This document shows, piece by piece, positions 49,138-59,571 of a stretch of 64,000 bases of DNA. Below the pieces are notes generated by a model. That model ran no database searches and had not been told where the DNA came from. It saw only the letters and a program-made list of their open reading frames with translations. The position numbers and the translations under genes are program-made. Positions within the stretch are counted from its first letter, which is position 1; every line of letters starts with the position of its first letter. Source of the DNA: Stenotrophomonas nitritireducens (lineage in GTDB: Bacteria; Pseudomonadota; Gammaproteobacteria; Xanthomonadales; Xanthomonadaceae); NCBI RefSeq assembly GCF_001431425.1, contig NZ_LDJG01000015.1:186001-250000 (forward strand). The letters run 5' to 3'.

Positions 49138-50196
49138 ATGTCGCCACCGCCACGCATGCCCCTTGTATTGAGGATCGCCCTGATCGTCGCGGTGATGGCG
49201 GCGATCTTCGCGGTCGATACCACCACCCGCTACGAGGTCGCCGCCGCGGTGTTCTACGCGGTGGTGATCCTGACCACGGCGCGCCTGTTGGGGCGGCGCG
49301 CGCTGGTGGCGCTGTGCGCGGCCTGCGTCGTGCTGACCGTGGCCAGCCTGGTGTTCACCCCGCATGGCGACCTGCGTTCGGGCCTGATCAACATGGGCAT
49401 CAGCGTCGCCGCGATCGTGATGACCACCTGGCTGGTGCTGAAGATGGAGACCGCGCGCGCCGCCGCGCACGAGGCGCAGGCGCAGCTGCTGCGCATCGCC
49501 CGCATCAAGAGCCTGGAGGGCCTGACCACCTCCATCGCGCACGAGGTCAACCAGCCGCTGGCGGCCATCGTCACCAGCGGCAACGCCTGCCAGCGCTGGC
49601 TGGCGCAGGAACCGCCGAACCTGGAGCGCGCGCGGCAGGCGCTGGAGCGCATCCTCGCCGATGCCGGCCGCGCCAGCGGCATCATCGCCCGGGTGCGCAG
49701 CCTGACCCGCGGCGAGCCGCCGCAGCGCAGCGCGTTCGACTTCAACGACGCCGTGCAGGAAGTGCTGGCGCTGTCGCAGGCCGGCATGGAGATCAACCAC
49801 ATCGCGCTGACGGTGGAACTGGCCGACGGCCTGCCGCCGGCGCTGGCCGACCGGGTACAGGTGCAGCAGGTGGTCGGCAACCTGCTGCTCAACGCGATGG
49901 AGGCGCTGGGCCCGGTGCCGGCGGCGGCGCGGCGGTTGCGGGTCGAGTCGGCGCGCGACGGCGAGGCGATCCTGTTCACCGTGACCGATTCGGGCGTCGG
50001 TATCGTGCCGGGCATGAGCGAGCATCTGTTCGACGCGTTCTGGACTACCAAGGACGAGGGCATCGGCGTGGGATTGAGCATCAGCCGGGCGATCATCGAA
50101 GCCAACGGCGGGCGCATCTGGGCCGAGCCGGTGGTGCAGGATGGGGCGGTGTTCCATTTCCGCCTTCCCGCCGCGGGCGCGGAGCCGCGGCCATGA
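49138..50196 (+). CDS. Membrane sensor histidine kinase
   Basis: 352 residues from the ATG at 49138. Four membrane helices at the start (LVLRIALIVAVMAAIFAV to SVAAIVMTTWLVL, DUF4118-like) lead to a phosphoacceptor helix SLEGLTTSIAHEVNQPLAAIVTSG and a HATPase_c domain with NLLLNAMEAL (N box), DSGVGI (G1) and GVGLSISRAIIEANGG (G2). This is the FixL/DctB-like group. An in-frame start at 49039 has a better ribosome site (GGAAGG) and would lie four bases after mgtC, so the N-terminus is uncertain. It is the sensor partner of the next gene; its position suggests it monitors the same envelope or cation state. Confidence 0.85.
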   Translation: MSPPPRMPLVLRIALIVAVMAAIFAVDTTTRYEVAAAVFYAVVILTTARLLGRRALVALCAACVVLTVASLVFTPHGDLRSGLINMGISVAAIVMTTWLVLKMETARAAAHEAQAQLLRIARIKSLEGLTTSIAHEVNQPLAAIVTSGNACQRWLAQEPPNLERARQALERILADAGRASGIIARVRSLTRGEPPQRSAFDFNDAVQEVLALSQAGMEINHIALTVELADGLPPALADRVQVQQVVGNLLLNAMEALGPVPAAARRLRVESARDGEAILFTVTDSGVGIVPGMSEHLFDAFWTTKDEGIGVGLSISRAIIEANGGRIWAEPVVQDGAVFHFRLPAAGAEPRP

Positions 50197-50816
50197 CCCT
50201 GCAGGCGACGCCACCGGAACCGGTGGTCTATGTGGTGGACGACGACGCCTCGGTGCGCGCCGCGCTGGAGGACCTGCTGGCCTCGGTGGGCCTGCAGGTG
50301 CGGGCGTTCGCCTCGACCGGCGAATTCATGGCCCATCCGCGCGGCGAAGCACCGGGCTGCCTGGTGCTGGACGTGCGCATGCCCGGACAGAGCGGCATGG
50401 ATTTCCAGCGGCAGATGGCCGAGCGGGGCATCGCCCTGCCGGTGGTGTTCATCACCGGCCATGGCGACATCGCCATGGGCGTGGAAGCGATGAAGAACGG
50501 CGCCATCGAATTCCTCACCAAGCCCTTCCGCGACCAGGACCTGCTGGACGCGATCCATGCCGGCATCGGCAAGGACCGCGAGCGGCTGCGCGAAGCGGCG
50601 CAGCTGGCCGAACTGCGCGCGCGCTGGGAGTCGTTGAGCGCAGGCGAACAGGACGTGGCCCGGCTGGTGGTGACCGGGCTGCTCAACAAGCAGATCGCCG
50701 CGCAACTGGGCATCAGCGAGATCACGGTCAAGGTCCGCCGCGGTCATGCGATGCGCAAGATGCAGGCCCCCTCGCTGGCCGACCTGGTGCGGCTCACCGC
50801 ACGGCTCGGGTTCTGA
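50193..50816 (+). CDS. FixJ/NarL-type response regulator
   Basis: 207 residues from the ATG at 50193, overlapping the kinase stop (ATGA). Receiver: VVYVVDDDASVRAALEDLL, CLVLDVRMPGQSGMDF (phosphoacceptor Asp), VVFITGHGDIAMGVEAMKNGAIEFLTKPF (with Lys). Output: LuxR-type HTH LSAGEQDVARLVVTGLLNKQIAAQLGISEITVKVRRGHAMRKM. The last gene of the long Mg2+/RND operon. Target promoters are unknown; autocontrol of the operon is plausible. Confidence 0.9.
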   Translation: MTLQATPPEPVVYVVDDDASVRAALEDLLASVGLQVRAFASTGEFMAHPRGEAPGCLVLDVRMPGQSGMDFQRQMAERGIALPVVFITGHGDIAMGVEAMKNGAIEFLTKPFRDQDLLDAIHAGIGKDRERLREAAQLAELRARWESLSAGEQDVARLVVTGLLNKQIAAQLGISEITVKVRRGHAMRKMQAPSLADLVRLTARLGF

Positions 50817-50840
50817 GGCCACGGAATATTCCCATCAGCA

Positions 50841-51074
50841 GAGCCCCGGCGGGGCGTTGCCGGGAATGCCTCAGCGGGGCGTTGCGCCGCTCTACAAGGC
50901 GAGGGGTGCTGCGGTTCTGTAGCGCCGGGTAATGCCCGGCGGGGGCTTTGCCGGGAATGCCTCAGCGGGGCGTTGCCCCGCTCTACAAGGGGATGGGTGC
51001 TGCGGTTTTGTAGCGCCGGGCAACGTCCGGCGGGGCTTGGTCGGGAATGCCTCAGCGGGGCGTTGCGCCGCTCT
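50841..51074. repeat. Second REP array of GTAG-headed hairpins
   Basis: Two clear GTAGCGCCGGG heads at 50919 and 51010, plus a degenerate unit at 50841, each followed by a GCGGGGCGTTGCGCCGCTCTAC-like partner in the opposite orientation. Period is about 91 bases. Same family as 6640-6962. It separates the two-component genes from the convergent Mla-type operon and may stabilise the transcript end. Confidence 0.82.
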
Positions 51075-51097
51075 GCATTGGGCGGGGCGGCCGATCT

Positions 51098-51742
51098 TTA
51101 GTGCTTGTCCGCGCCTGCCTGCCGGTCTGCCTGGCCGGTGGCCAGGGTCCAGCCGACCAGGTCGGTCACGGTCCTGTTCAGCGCGGTCTCGAAGGCGGTC
51201 GCCACGCTGCCCACCTCGGTGCCGGCGGCGGGCTCGGCAACAAGGAAGGTGCGCGCGGCGACCACACGCTGGTCCAGGCTGTGGATCAGTTTGGCGTTGA
51301 GTTCGATGGTCGCGGCCGGACGTTCGTTGCCGGCGTAGTCCGATTCGAAGCGGCGCAGGTCGATGGCGAGTTTGTAGTCGGAGCGGATGCCGGTGGCGAT
51401 GCGCGCCACCGCGCCGATCCGGCCGGAGTCCTCGAAGCCGCGCAGCAGCGCGTCCTCGAGCATGTCGGTGGCCGGCTGCGACCAGGTGGCGCCGCGGTAG
51501 ACCTCCAGTTCGCCAGGGGTCGGGCGCACGTTGATGCGCGGGCTGTCCACCAGGCGCGCGGCGGCGGGCTTGGCGATGGCCAGCTGCCAGTCCACCTGCG
51601 GCCAGGACGGGTCGGCGCTGATGCGCGCCTGCGGCGCGTAGATGGTGATCGGATGGCGGTCGCCGCTGGCCAGCACCGAGCAGCCGGCCAGGGCCAGAAG
51701 GCAGAAGGGAGCGAGCAGTCGCATCGGCGGGAAGCGCTTCAT
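51098..51742 (-). CDS. ABC-type transport auxiliary lipoprotein (PqiC/DUF330-like)
   Basis: 214 residues; lipobox LALAGC. The mature part has SWPQVDWQLAIAKPAAARLVDSPRINVRPTPGELEVYRGATWSQPATDMLEDALLRGFED and later YKLAIDLRRFESDY, typical of the auxiliary lipoproteins encoded at the end of Mce/MlaD operons. It probably links the periplasmic MCE ring to the outer membrane. The start overlaps the MlaD-like stop by four bases. Confidence 0.85.
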   Translation of the reverse strand: MKRFPPMRLLAPFCLLALAGCSVLASGDRHPITIYAPQARISADPSWPQVDWQLAIAKPAAARLVDSPRINVRPTPGELEVYRGATWSQPATDMLEDALLRGFEDSGRIGAVARIATGIRSDYKLAIDLRRFESDYAGNERPAATIELNAKLIHSLDQRVVAARTFLVAEPAAGTEVGSVATAFETALNRTVTDLVGWTLATGQADRQAGADKH

Positions 51743-52665
51743 TTCGGTTCGAACTCCTTCGGGGCATCGCGGCCGAGCAGGTAGCGTGCCGGGTTGTTCT
51801 CGAGGCGGTCGCTGACCCGGCGCAGGTCGCGGATCAGCCCGCGCAGTTCGGTCAGGGTCGGGCCGAGCTGGGCCAGGCCGTCATTGGCGAAACTGTTGAT
51901 GGCGGCGCGGTTCTCGCCAAGGATCGCGTTGGCGTTGCCGGCGGCCGAGTCGAGCTTGGAGAGGCTGGCGTCGAGCTTGTCCAGCGTGGCGGGCAGCTGG
52001 CGCACGACGTTCTCGTCCAGGTGCTGGATGGTGCCGTTGGCGGTGGCCAGGGTGGCATTGAGGTTGCGCGCGGCGTCGCGCGCTTCCAGCAGCAGGGCCT
52101 GGGTGCCCTGGTCGCGATCGGCCAGGCTGCCGCTGATGGTTTCCAGGTGCGCCAGGGTGTTGGAAATGCGTTCCACGTTCTGGTCGCTGAGCATCTGGTC
52201 CATGCGTTCGACCACGCGGTTGGCCACGTCGGTGATGTTCTGCAGCGCCGAGGGCGAGGTCTGGATGGTGGGCACCGCATCGCGGCTGACCGTGGTCAGC
52301 GCTGCCGCCTGCGGGCTGCCGCCGCTGAGCTGGATGATGGCCGGGCCGGTGATGCTGGTGATCGCGAGCTTGGCGCGGGTATCGGTCTTGACCGGCGTGG
52401 TCGAGTTCAGGCGCAGCCGGGCGATCACCTTGCGCGGGTCGTCGGGCGCCAGCGACAGGTCGGTGATCGAGCCGACCGAGATGCCGTTGTACTGCACCGG
52501 GCTGCCGACCGACAGGCCGGTCACCGCCTCGTCGAATACCACCCGGTATTCCTGCCAGGTGCGGTCGGAGGAGTACTTCGCCGCCCACAGGCCGAAGGCG
52601 AGCAGGGCCAGCGACACGATGAGGGTGAAGGCGCCGATCAGGACGTAATGGGCTTTGGTTTCCAT
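51739..52665 (-). CDS. MlaD/MCE-domain protein
   Basis: 308 residues. One N-terminal membrane anchor (HYVLIGAFTLIVSLALLAFGLWA), one MCE domain (VVFDEAVTGLSVGSPVQYNGISVGSITDL ... AIIQLSGGS), and a long helical C-terminus (TDVANRVVERMDQMLSD to LRGLIRDLRRVSDRLE) that would form the tunnel needle, as in PqiB/LetB relatives. Carries lipid between membranes with the ATPase/permease upstream. Three bases after the ATPase stop. Confidence 0.92.
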   Translation of the reverse strand: METKAHYVLIGAFTLIVSLALLAFGLWAAKYSSDRTWQEYRVVFDEAVTGLSVGSPVQYNGISVGSITDLSLAPDDPRKVIARLRLNSTTPVKTDTRAKLAITSITGPAIIQLSGGSPQAAALTTVSRDAVPTIQTSPSALQNITDVANRVVERMDQMLSDQNVERISNTLAHLETISGSLADRDQGTQALLLEARDAARNLNATLATANGTIQHLDENVVRQLPATLDKLDASLSKLDSAAGNANAILGENRAAINSFANDGLAQLGPTLTELRGLIRDLRRVSDRLENNPARYLLGRDAPKEFEPK

Positions 52666-52668
52666 GGG

Positions 52669-53478
52669 TCAGGCGTGCTCGGGCTGGAGGCCGCGCGCGG
52701 CGCGGGCGCGGGGGCCGTGGAAATACTCGCGGATCCACGGGTGGTCGAGGCGTTCGATTTCCGGCAGCGGCGCGGTAGCGACCACCTTGCGGTCGGCCAG
52801 CACCGCGACCCGGTCGCAGATGGCGTAGAGCGTGTCCAGGTCGTGGGTGATCAGGAACACGGTCAGGCCCAGCGCTTCCTGCAGGGTCTTGATCAGGCGG
52901 TCGAAGGCGGCCGCGCCGATCGGGTCCAGCCCGGCGGTGGGCTCGTCCAGGAACAGCAGCGGCGGATCCAGCGCCAGCGCCCGCGCCAGGCCGGCGCGCT
53001 TGCGCATGCCGCCGGACAACTGCGAGGGCAGCTTGTTGATGGCGTCGGCCGGCAGGCCGGCCAGCTTGACCTTCAGCAGCGCCAGTTCGTAGTGCCAGCG
53101 CTCGGGCAGTTCCGGATGGTGTTCCTTCAGCGGCACCTGCACGTTCTCGCCGACAGTGAGCGAGGAGAACAGCGCGCCGTCCTGGAACAGCACGCCGGTA
53201 TTGCGTTCGATATGCAGGCGCGCCGCCGGATCCTCCGAGCGCGCATCCACGCCCAGCACCTCGATCTGCCCGGCGTCGGGCGTGCGCAGGCCGAGGATGG
53301 AGCGCATCAGCACCGACTTGCCGGTACCCGAGCCGCCGACCACGCCGAGGATCTCGCCGCGGCGCACGTCCAGGTCCAGGTCTTCGTGCACGGTCTGGCT
53401 GCCGAAGCGGTTGACCAGCCCGCGCACGCGGATGGCCAGCTCATCGCCGTGGTCCTCGCTTCTGGAAGGAATCGCCAT
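52669..53478 (-). CDS. Lipid-transport ABC ATPase (MlaF-like)
   Basis: 269 residues from the ATG at 53478. Walker A GGSGTGKSVLMRSILGL, Q-loop LFQDGALFSSL, signature LSGGMRKRAGLARALA, Walker B LLFLDEPTAGLDP and switch His ITHDLDTL are intact. It starts 11 bases after the permease stop and drives the MlaE/MlaD-type lipid transport complex. The in-frame extension to 54642 overlaps the permease and is not real. Confidence 0.93.
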   Translation of the reverse strand: MAIPSRSEDHGDELAIRVRGLVNRFGSQTVHEDLDLDVRRGEILGVVGGSGTGKSVLMRSILGLRTPDAGQIEVLGVDARSEDPAARLHIERNTGVLFQDGALFSSLTVGENVQVPLKEHHPELPERWHYELALLKVKLAGLPADAINKLPSQLSGGMRKRAGLARALALDPPLLFLDEPTAGLDPIGAAAFDRLIKTLQEALGLTVFLITHDLDTLYAICDRVAVLADRKVVATAPLPEIERLDHPWIREYFHGPRARAARGLQPEHA

Positions 53479-53489
53479 CGTGCCGCCCC

Positions 53490-54602
53490 TTACCAGTCCA
53501 TGTGCATGAACCACAACGCGGCCAGCGCGTCGAGGATGATGACCAGCGAGATCGTCTGCACCACGCTGGAGGTGGTGCGCTCGCCCACCGACTGCGCGGT
53601 GCCTTCCACCTTCAATCCTTCCAGGCAGCCGATCAGGGCGATGATCAGCGCGAACACCGGCGCCTTGGACAGGCCCACCAGCAGGTGCCGCACCTGCATG
53701 GTGTCGTGCATGCGCGCGATATACATCTGCGGCGGAATGCCCAGGTCGAACGCGCCCACGGTGACGCCGCCGGCCAGGCCGGCGACCATGGCGATGAAGG
53801 TCAGCAGCGGCAGCATCACCACCAGCGCCAGCACCCGCGGCAGCACCAGCAGGTCGATCGGGTCCAGGCCCAGGGTCTGGATCGCGTCGATCTCCTCGCG
53901 CGCCTTCATCGCGCCGATCTGCGCGGTGAAGGCGCTGGCGGTGCGCCCGGCCAGCACGATGGCGGTCAGCAGCACGCCGAACTCGCGCAGGAAGGCGATG
54001 TTGACCAGCTCGACAACGTAAATTTCCGCGCCGAAGTCGCGCAGGATGGTCGAACCGAGGAAGGCGATCACCGCGCCGACCAGGTACGACAGCAGCGCGA
54101 TCAGCGGCACCGCGTCCAGCCCGACCTCTTCCATCTGGTGCACGGTGGAGGTCAGGCGCAGGCGCCGCGGCTGCCGCGCCAGCCGCGCCAGCTTGGCCAG
54201 GTTCTCGCCGAAGAAGCCCAGCAGCACCACGATGTTGTCGCCGATGGCGTGCACCGAGCGGCCGAGCCGGTCCAGTGCCGCGGCCACGCCATAGTCGCGC
54301 TGCGGCCGCGGGCGCTCGTCGGCGACTTCGTCGATGGTGCAGACCAGCGCCTGGTGTTCGTCGCGGAATCGCAGCGCGTCGTCGGCGAGCCCGGCACCGC
54401 GCGAGAAGCGCAGCAGCTGCAGTACGCCGGCCGAATCGAGCTGGTCGATGCCGCGCGCGTCCAGGCCGCGCACCGGCGCCTGGATGCCGCGCAGGGCCTC
54501 GGCCGATTGCAGGGCGGTGGACAAGGTCCAGCTGCCCGACAGCCTGAGTTGGCCGTCGACGTCCGGGTCCATCGCGCAGTGGGGCGGTTCGGCGTTCTTC
54601 AT
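53490..54602 (-). CDS. MlaE-family permease with N-terminal STAS domain
   Basis: 370 residues. Residues about 15-100 are a STAS-like domain (LRLSGSWTLSTALQSAEALRGI to LDSAGVLQLLRF). The rest is a MlaE permease with five membrane helices: QMEEVGLDAVPLIALLSYLVGAVIAF, FGAEIYVVELVNIAFLREFGVLLTAIVLAGRTASAFTAQIGAMKAREEIDA and SVVQTISLVIILDALAALWF. Fusion of STAS to MlaE is known; in the E. coli Mla system STAS is a separate protein (MlaB). First gene of the operon of four. Confidence 0.92.
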   Translation of the reverse strand: MKNAEPPHCAMDPDVDGQLRLSGSWTLSTALQSAEALRGIQAPVRGLDARGIDQLDSAGVLQLLRFSRGAGLADDALRFRDEHQALVCTIDEVADERPRPQRDYGVAAALDRLGRSVHAIGDNIVVLLGFFGENLAKLARLARQPRRLRLTSTVHQMEEVGLDAVPLIALLSYLVGAVIAFLGSTILRDFGAEIYVVELVNIAFLREFGVLLTAIVLAGRTASAFTAQIGAMKAREEIDAIQTLGLDPIDLLVLPRVLALVVMLPLLTFIAMVAGLAGGVTVGAFDLGIPPQMYIARMHDTMQVRHLLVGLSKAPVFALIIALIGCLEGLKVEGTAQSVGERTTSSVVQTISLVIILDALAALWFMHMDW

Positions 54603-54686
54603 GGGGGGCGTCCGGCGCCGAGCATAACCTGTCGCCCGTCATGCGCCCATGAGTCGATCAGGACGACGCGCTTCCGGGTGATACTA

Positions 54687-55961
54687 ATGCGCATGTCCGC
54701 CGAATCCATCGCCCCCGTTTCCATCGCTCCCGGCCGCGCCACCTATGCGCAGCGCGTGGCCTTCGTCTCGGAGATCGCCGGCCGCCTGCACAGTTATGGC
54801 ACCACGGCGCAGCGGCTGGAGGCAGCGGTGGTCGCGCTGGCGCAGCGGTTGGACCTGGATTGCGAACCCTGGTCCAACCCGACCGGCATCATCCTCAGTT
54901 TCAGCGACCCGACCCAGGCGATCGGCTCCAGCGACATCACCCGCGTGATCCGCCTGGACCCCGGCAGCAACGACCTGCACAAACTGACCCTGGCCGACCA
55001 GATCGCCGATGCGGTGGTCGGCGGGCAGATGAGCATCGCCCAGGGCCATACCGCGCTGCGCCAGCTCGACAAGGCGCCTACCTGGCGCGACAACGCGCAG
55101 ATGCTGCTGTCCTTCTGCCTGGGGTCGGCCGGTGTTGCCGGCATGTGGCGGCTGCCGTGGCTGGATATCGTCACCGCGGGTTTCACCGGCCTGCTGATCG
55201 GGCTGATGCTGTTCTATACCGACCGGCGCGTGGCCACCCGCGAGGCCAGCGACGCGCTGGCCGCGCTGCTGGCCGGTTTCGTCGCGGTACTGGTGGCCAG
55301 TTTCATCGGCCCGTTGAACCAGAACTCGGTGATCATCGCCTCGCTGGTGGTATTGCTGCCGGGCATGGCGTTGACCAATGCGGTCAACGAGCTGGCCAGC
55401 CAGCACTGGGTATCGGGCACGGCGCGTTTCGCCGGCGCGCTGACCACGATCATGAAACTGACGGTGGGCGCGATGATCGCGGTGACCATCACCGGCCTGA
55501 TCGGCCTGGAGCCGCTGGTACGCGCCTCGCGCCCGCAGCCGGAATGGGTGGAATGGGGTTCGGTGATGCTGGCCGCGTTCGCCTTCGCGATGCTGTTCCG
55601 CGCCTCGCGCCGCGATTACCCGTGGGTAATGGCCGCCTCGCTGGCCGGTTATGCCATTTCCCGTTACGGGGGCCAGCAATGGGGCGGGCCGGCGGGGATA
55701 TTCCTGGCGGCGATGATGCTGACCGCCGCCGGCAACCTGTTCGGCCGGTTGGCGCAGCGGCCGGGCGCGATCATCCGCCTGCCCGGCATCATCATGCTGG
55801 TGCCCGGCAGCATCAGCCTGCGCGGGGTATTGAGCCTGATCCAGCAGCAGAGCGTGAACGCCGGCGAATCGGCGCTGCTGACCGTGCTCAACGTGGTGAT
55901 GGCGCTGGTGGCGGGGCTGCTGTTCGGCAATCTGCTGGTGCCGGCGCGGAAGAATCTCTGA
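54687..55961 (+). CDS. ThrE-like threonine/serine exporter family protein (DUF1212/DUF3815)
   Basis: 424 residues from the ATG at 54687 (next ATG at 54693 equally possible). The soluble N-terminal part has RATYAQRVAFVSEIAGRLHSYGTTAQRLE and the family-typical GGQMSIAQGHTALRQLDKAPTWR. Ten membrane segments follow in two groups (LPWLDIVTAGFTGLLIGLMLF..., PGAIIRLPGIIMLVPGSISLRGVLSLI). This is the YjjP/YjjB-type fused architecture that exports amino or dicarboxylic acids. It is divergent from the Mla operon. Substrate unproved. Confidence 0.88.
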   Translation: MRMSAESIAPVSIAPGRATYAQRVAFVSEIAGRLHSYGTTAQRLEAAVVALAQRLDLDCEPWSNPTGIILSFSDPTQAIGSSDITRVIRLDPGSNDLHKLTLADQIADAVVGGQMSIAQGHTALRQLDKAPTWRDNAQMLLSFCLGSAGVAGMWRLPWLDIVTAGFTGLLIGLMLFYTDRRVATREASDALAALLAGFVAVLVASFIGPLNQNSVIIASLVVLLPGMALTNAVNELASQHWVSGTARFAGALTTIMKLTVGAMIAVTITGLIGLEPLVRASRPQPEWVEWGSVMLAAFAFAMLFRASRRDYPWVMAASLAGYAISRYGGQQWGGPAGIFLAAMMLTAAGNLFGRLAQRPGAIIRLPGIIMLVPGSISLRGVLSLIQQQSVNAGESALLTVLNVVMALVAGLLFGNLLVPARKNL

Positions 55962-55980
55962 GGCAGGAATGAGCGGAAAA

Positions 55981-56010
55981 CAGAAACGCCGGCAAAAGCC
56001 GGCGTTTCTG
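55981..56010. terminator. Bidirectional terminator between convergent genes
   Basis: A 13-base perfect stem CAGAAACGCCGGC / GCCGGCGTTTCTG with an AAAA loop lies between the ThrE-like stop and the H-NS-like stop. TTTC follows on one side and AAAC on the other, so it can serve both genes. Confidence 0.85.
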
Positions 56011-56030
56011 TTTCCAGAAGGAACCCGATC

Positions 56031-56402
56031 TTACTTCTGGATCAGGAAATCCTCGACCTTGCGGCCGCCGGAGGTGTACTCGGCCAGCCAGCGCGGCTGC
56101 TTGCCGCGGCCGGTCCAGGTATTGGCGGCATTGGCCGGATCGCGGTACTTCGGCGCGACCTTCACGCCCTTGTTCGCGCTCTTGGCCGGGGCCTTGGCGG
56201 CGCGCGGGGCGCGGCTGGCCTTGGGCGCACCGGCGCCGAACAGTTCCTCGATGCTGTAACCGGCCTTCTGCGCGGCCTTGACCAGCTGGGTGCGGACCTT
56301 GGCGATGGGCTGGCGCTTGGCGACGACGGTCTTGCGCTTCTGCGCGTCGCGGATCAGGGAGGCCAGTTCTTTGGCCGACAGGCCGCTCAGGTCAATACTC
56401 AT
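56031..56402 (-). CDS. H-NS-like nucleoid protein
   Basis: 123 residues from the ATG at 56402. The N-terminal helices (SIDLSGLSAKELASLIRDAQKRKTVV, RTQLVKAAQKAGYSIEELFG) serve oligomerisation, then an Ala/Lys-rich linker, and the C-terminal DNA-binding domain KYRDPANAANTWTGRGKQPRWLAEY with the AT-hook-like core TWTGRGKQPRW. Such xanthomonad H-NS relatives silence AT-rich acquired DNA, relevant to the low-GC island at 10-12 kb. The long start at 56441 is less likely. Confidence 0.9.
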   Translation of the reverse strand: MSIDLSGLSAKELASLIRDAQKRKTVVAKRQPIAKVRTQLVKAAQKAGYSIEELFGAGAPKASRAPRAAKAPAKSANKGVKVAPKYRDPANAANTWTGRGKQPRWLAEYTSGGRKVEDFLIQK

Positions 56403-56522
56403 CGAATAGCTACTCCGGATAATGGGGTTGGGCATGGCCATTCCGTGGCAGCGCGACGAAGCATACCGGCTGTTTCACGGCGACGGCAAACGATAATGCA
56501 GGCGCGGTATTGTTTCCGTGAG

Positions 56523-56550
56523 AAAAGGCCGGGTTTTCGTCCCGGCCTTT
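56523..56550 (-). terminator. Terminator after proS
   Basis: AAAGGCCGGG / CCCGGCCTTT, ten-base stem with a short TTTTCGT loop, just beyond the proS stop on the minus strand. Confidence 0.75.
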
Positions 56551-56556
56551 CCGCGA

Positions 56557-58251
<1,695 letters not shown>

Positions 58252-58325
58252 GGGGAGGCTTCACGGAACGGCGGACCGCCTATTCTGCCAGAAGCCCCGG
58301 CGCCGCAAGGGCCGGCGCGGCGCGG

Positions 58326-58709
58326 CTATTTCTTGCAGTAGACCGCCGCGCTCGCCTCGGCGAGCTGCTTCTGCGCCGCGCGCTGGGCGTCGTCCAGGGG
58401 GGTGTCCGGCTTGCCGTCGCCGTTGGTGTCCTGCATCAGCGGGCCATTGCCGGCCAGCAGTTCCAGGTTGCGCCGCGCCGCGGTGCACTGCGGATCCTCG
58501 CCGGCCTTGTCCGGTTCGGCCGCGGCCACCGGCTCGCCGGAGGCGCTGATGCGGCGGGTTTCGTACTTCTGCCCGGCCGGGGGGCGCTCCGAATACTGGG
58601 TCACGCCGTTGGCGTCCTTCCACTTGTACAGGTTGCCGTTGCCGGCAATGGCGCCGTGGGCGGCGCTGGCCAGTACCAGCAGGCAGCAGAAACGGGGCAG
58701 GGCGCGCAT
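58326..58709 (-). CDS. Secreted DUF4124-domain protein
   Basis: 127 residues from the ATG at 58709; signal peptide ends near SAAHGAIAGN. The DUF4124 pattern NLYKWKDANGVTQYSERPPAGQKYETRRI follows directly, the common small beta-domain at the start of many periplasmic proteins. The C-terminal part has two Cys (DPQCTAARRNLELL and AVYCKK) and a calcium-loop-like DTNGDGKPDTPL. Function unknown; common in xanthomonads. Confidence 0.82.
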   Translation of the reverse strand: MRALPRFCCLLVLASAAHGAIAGNGNLYKWKDANGVTQYSERPPAGQKYETRRISASGEPVAAAEPDKAGEDPQCTAARRNLELLAGNGPLMQDTNGDGKPDTPLDDAQRAAQKQLAEASAAVYCKK

Positions 58710-58791
58710 GGCGACTCCGGTCGCTTGGACGGGGTGAAGGGCCGATTGCAGCACCCGGTGACGCGGCTGGCAAGTCGATTAAACTGGTCCC

Positions 58792-59571
58792 ATGGACGAA
58801 ACGAGACCGCCGCCGCGTTCGCGCAGCATCTACCTGCTGCCGAACCTGTTCACCACCGCCGGGCTGTTCGCCGGCTTCTACGCCATCATCGCCGCCTCCA
58901 ACGGCGACTTCGTCAACGCGAGCATCGCGGTGTTCGTGGCCGGAGTCATGGACGGGCTGGACGGGCGCGTGGCGCGCCTGACCGGCACCAGCAGCGAATT
59001 CGGCGTGCAGTACGACTCGCTGGCCGACCTGGTCAGCTTCGGCATGGCGCCGGCGCTGGTGATGTACCACTGGTCGTTGTCCTCGCTGAAGTTCGACGGC
59101 GACGTGATGGGCCGCGTCGGCTGGCTGGCGGCCTTCCTGTACGCAGCCTGCGCGGCGCTGCGCCTGGCCCGGTTCAATACCCAGGTCGGGACGGTGGACA
59201 AGCGCTGGTTCGTGGGCCTGGCCAGTCCGGCGGCGGCGGGGCTGATGATGTCCTTCGTCTGGGCCTTCGCCGACGGCAACCTGGGCTGGAGCGGCGAGGA
59301 GCTGCGCTACGTGGCGCTGGCGGTGGCCATCGTCGCCGGCCTGCTGATGGTCAGCCGCATCCGCTTCTGGAGCTTCAAGGGCGGCGGCGAGAAGGGGCCG
59401 CGCTCTGAGCGCGTGCCCTTCGTGGTGCTGGCGCTGGTGCCGATCATCATCGCCATCATGGTGGTGGACCTGCCGCGTACCCTGTTCGTGGTCGGCGTGC
59501 TGTACGCGCTGTCCGGCCCGGCGATGTGGCTGTGGCAGCGTTGGCGCCAGCCGGCCAGCAAGGTGCAGTGA
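58792..59571 (+). CDS. pssA: CDP-diacylglycerol-serine O-phosphatidyltransferase
   Basis: 259 residues, multi-pass membrane protein. The full CDP-alcohol phosphotransferase motif D-x2-DG-x2-AR-x8-G-x3-D-x3-D is present in MDGLDGRVARLTGTSSEFG / VQYDSLADLVSFG. It makes phosphatidylserine, precursor of phosphatidylethanolamine, at the inner membrane. Type I enzyme (SSEFG, Bacillus-like) rather than E. coli type. Overlaps the next gene by four bases (GTGA). Confidence 0.95.
   Translation: MDETRPPPRSRSIYLLPNLFTTAGLFAGFYAIIAASNGDFVNASIAVFVAGVMDGLDGRVARLTGTSSEFGVQYDSLADLVSFGMAPALVMYHWSLSSLKFDGDVMGRVGWLAAFLYAACAALRLARFNTQVGTVDKRWFVGLASPAAAGLMMSFVWAFADGNLGWSGEELRYVALAVAIVAGLLMVSRIRFWSFKGGGEKGPRSERVPFVVLALVPIIIAIMVVDLPRTLFVVGVLYALSGPAMWLWQRWRQPASKVQ

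Noticed and set aside
45210..49226. A 1338-residue minus-strand open frame under mgtA/mgtC
   Set aside because: His/Arg/Gln-rich composition without family motifs, entirely opposite to strongly supported mgtA and mgtC; GC-driven shadow.
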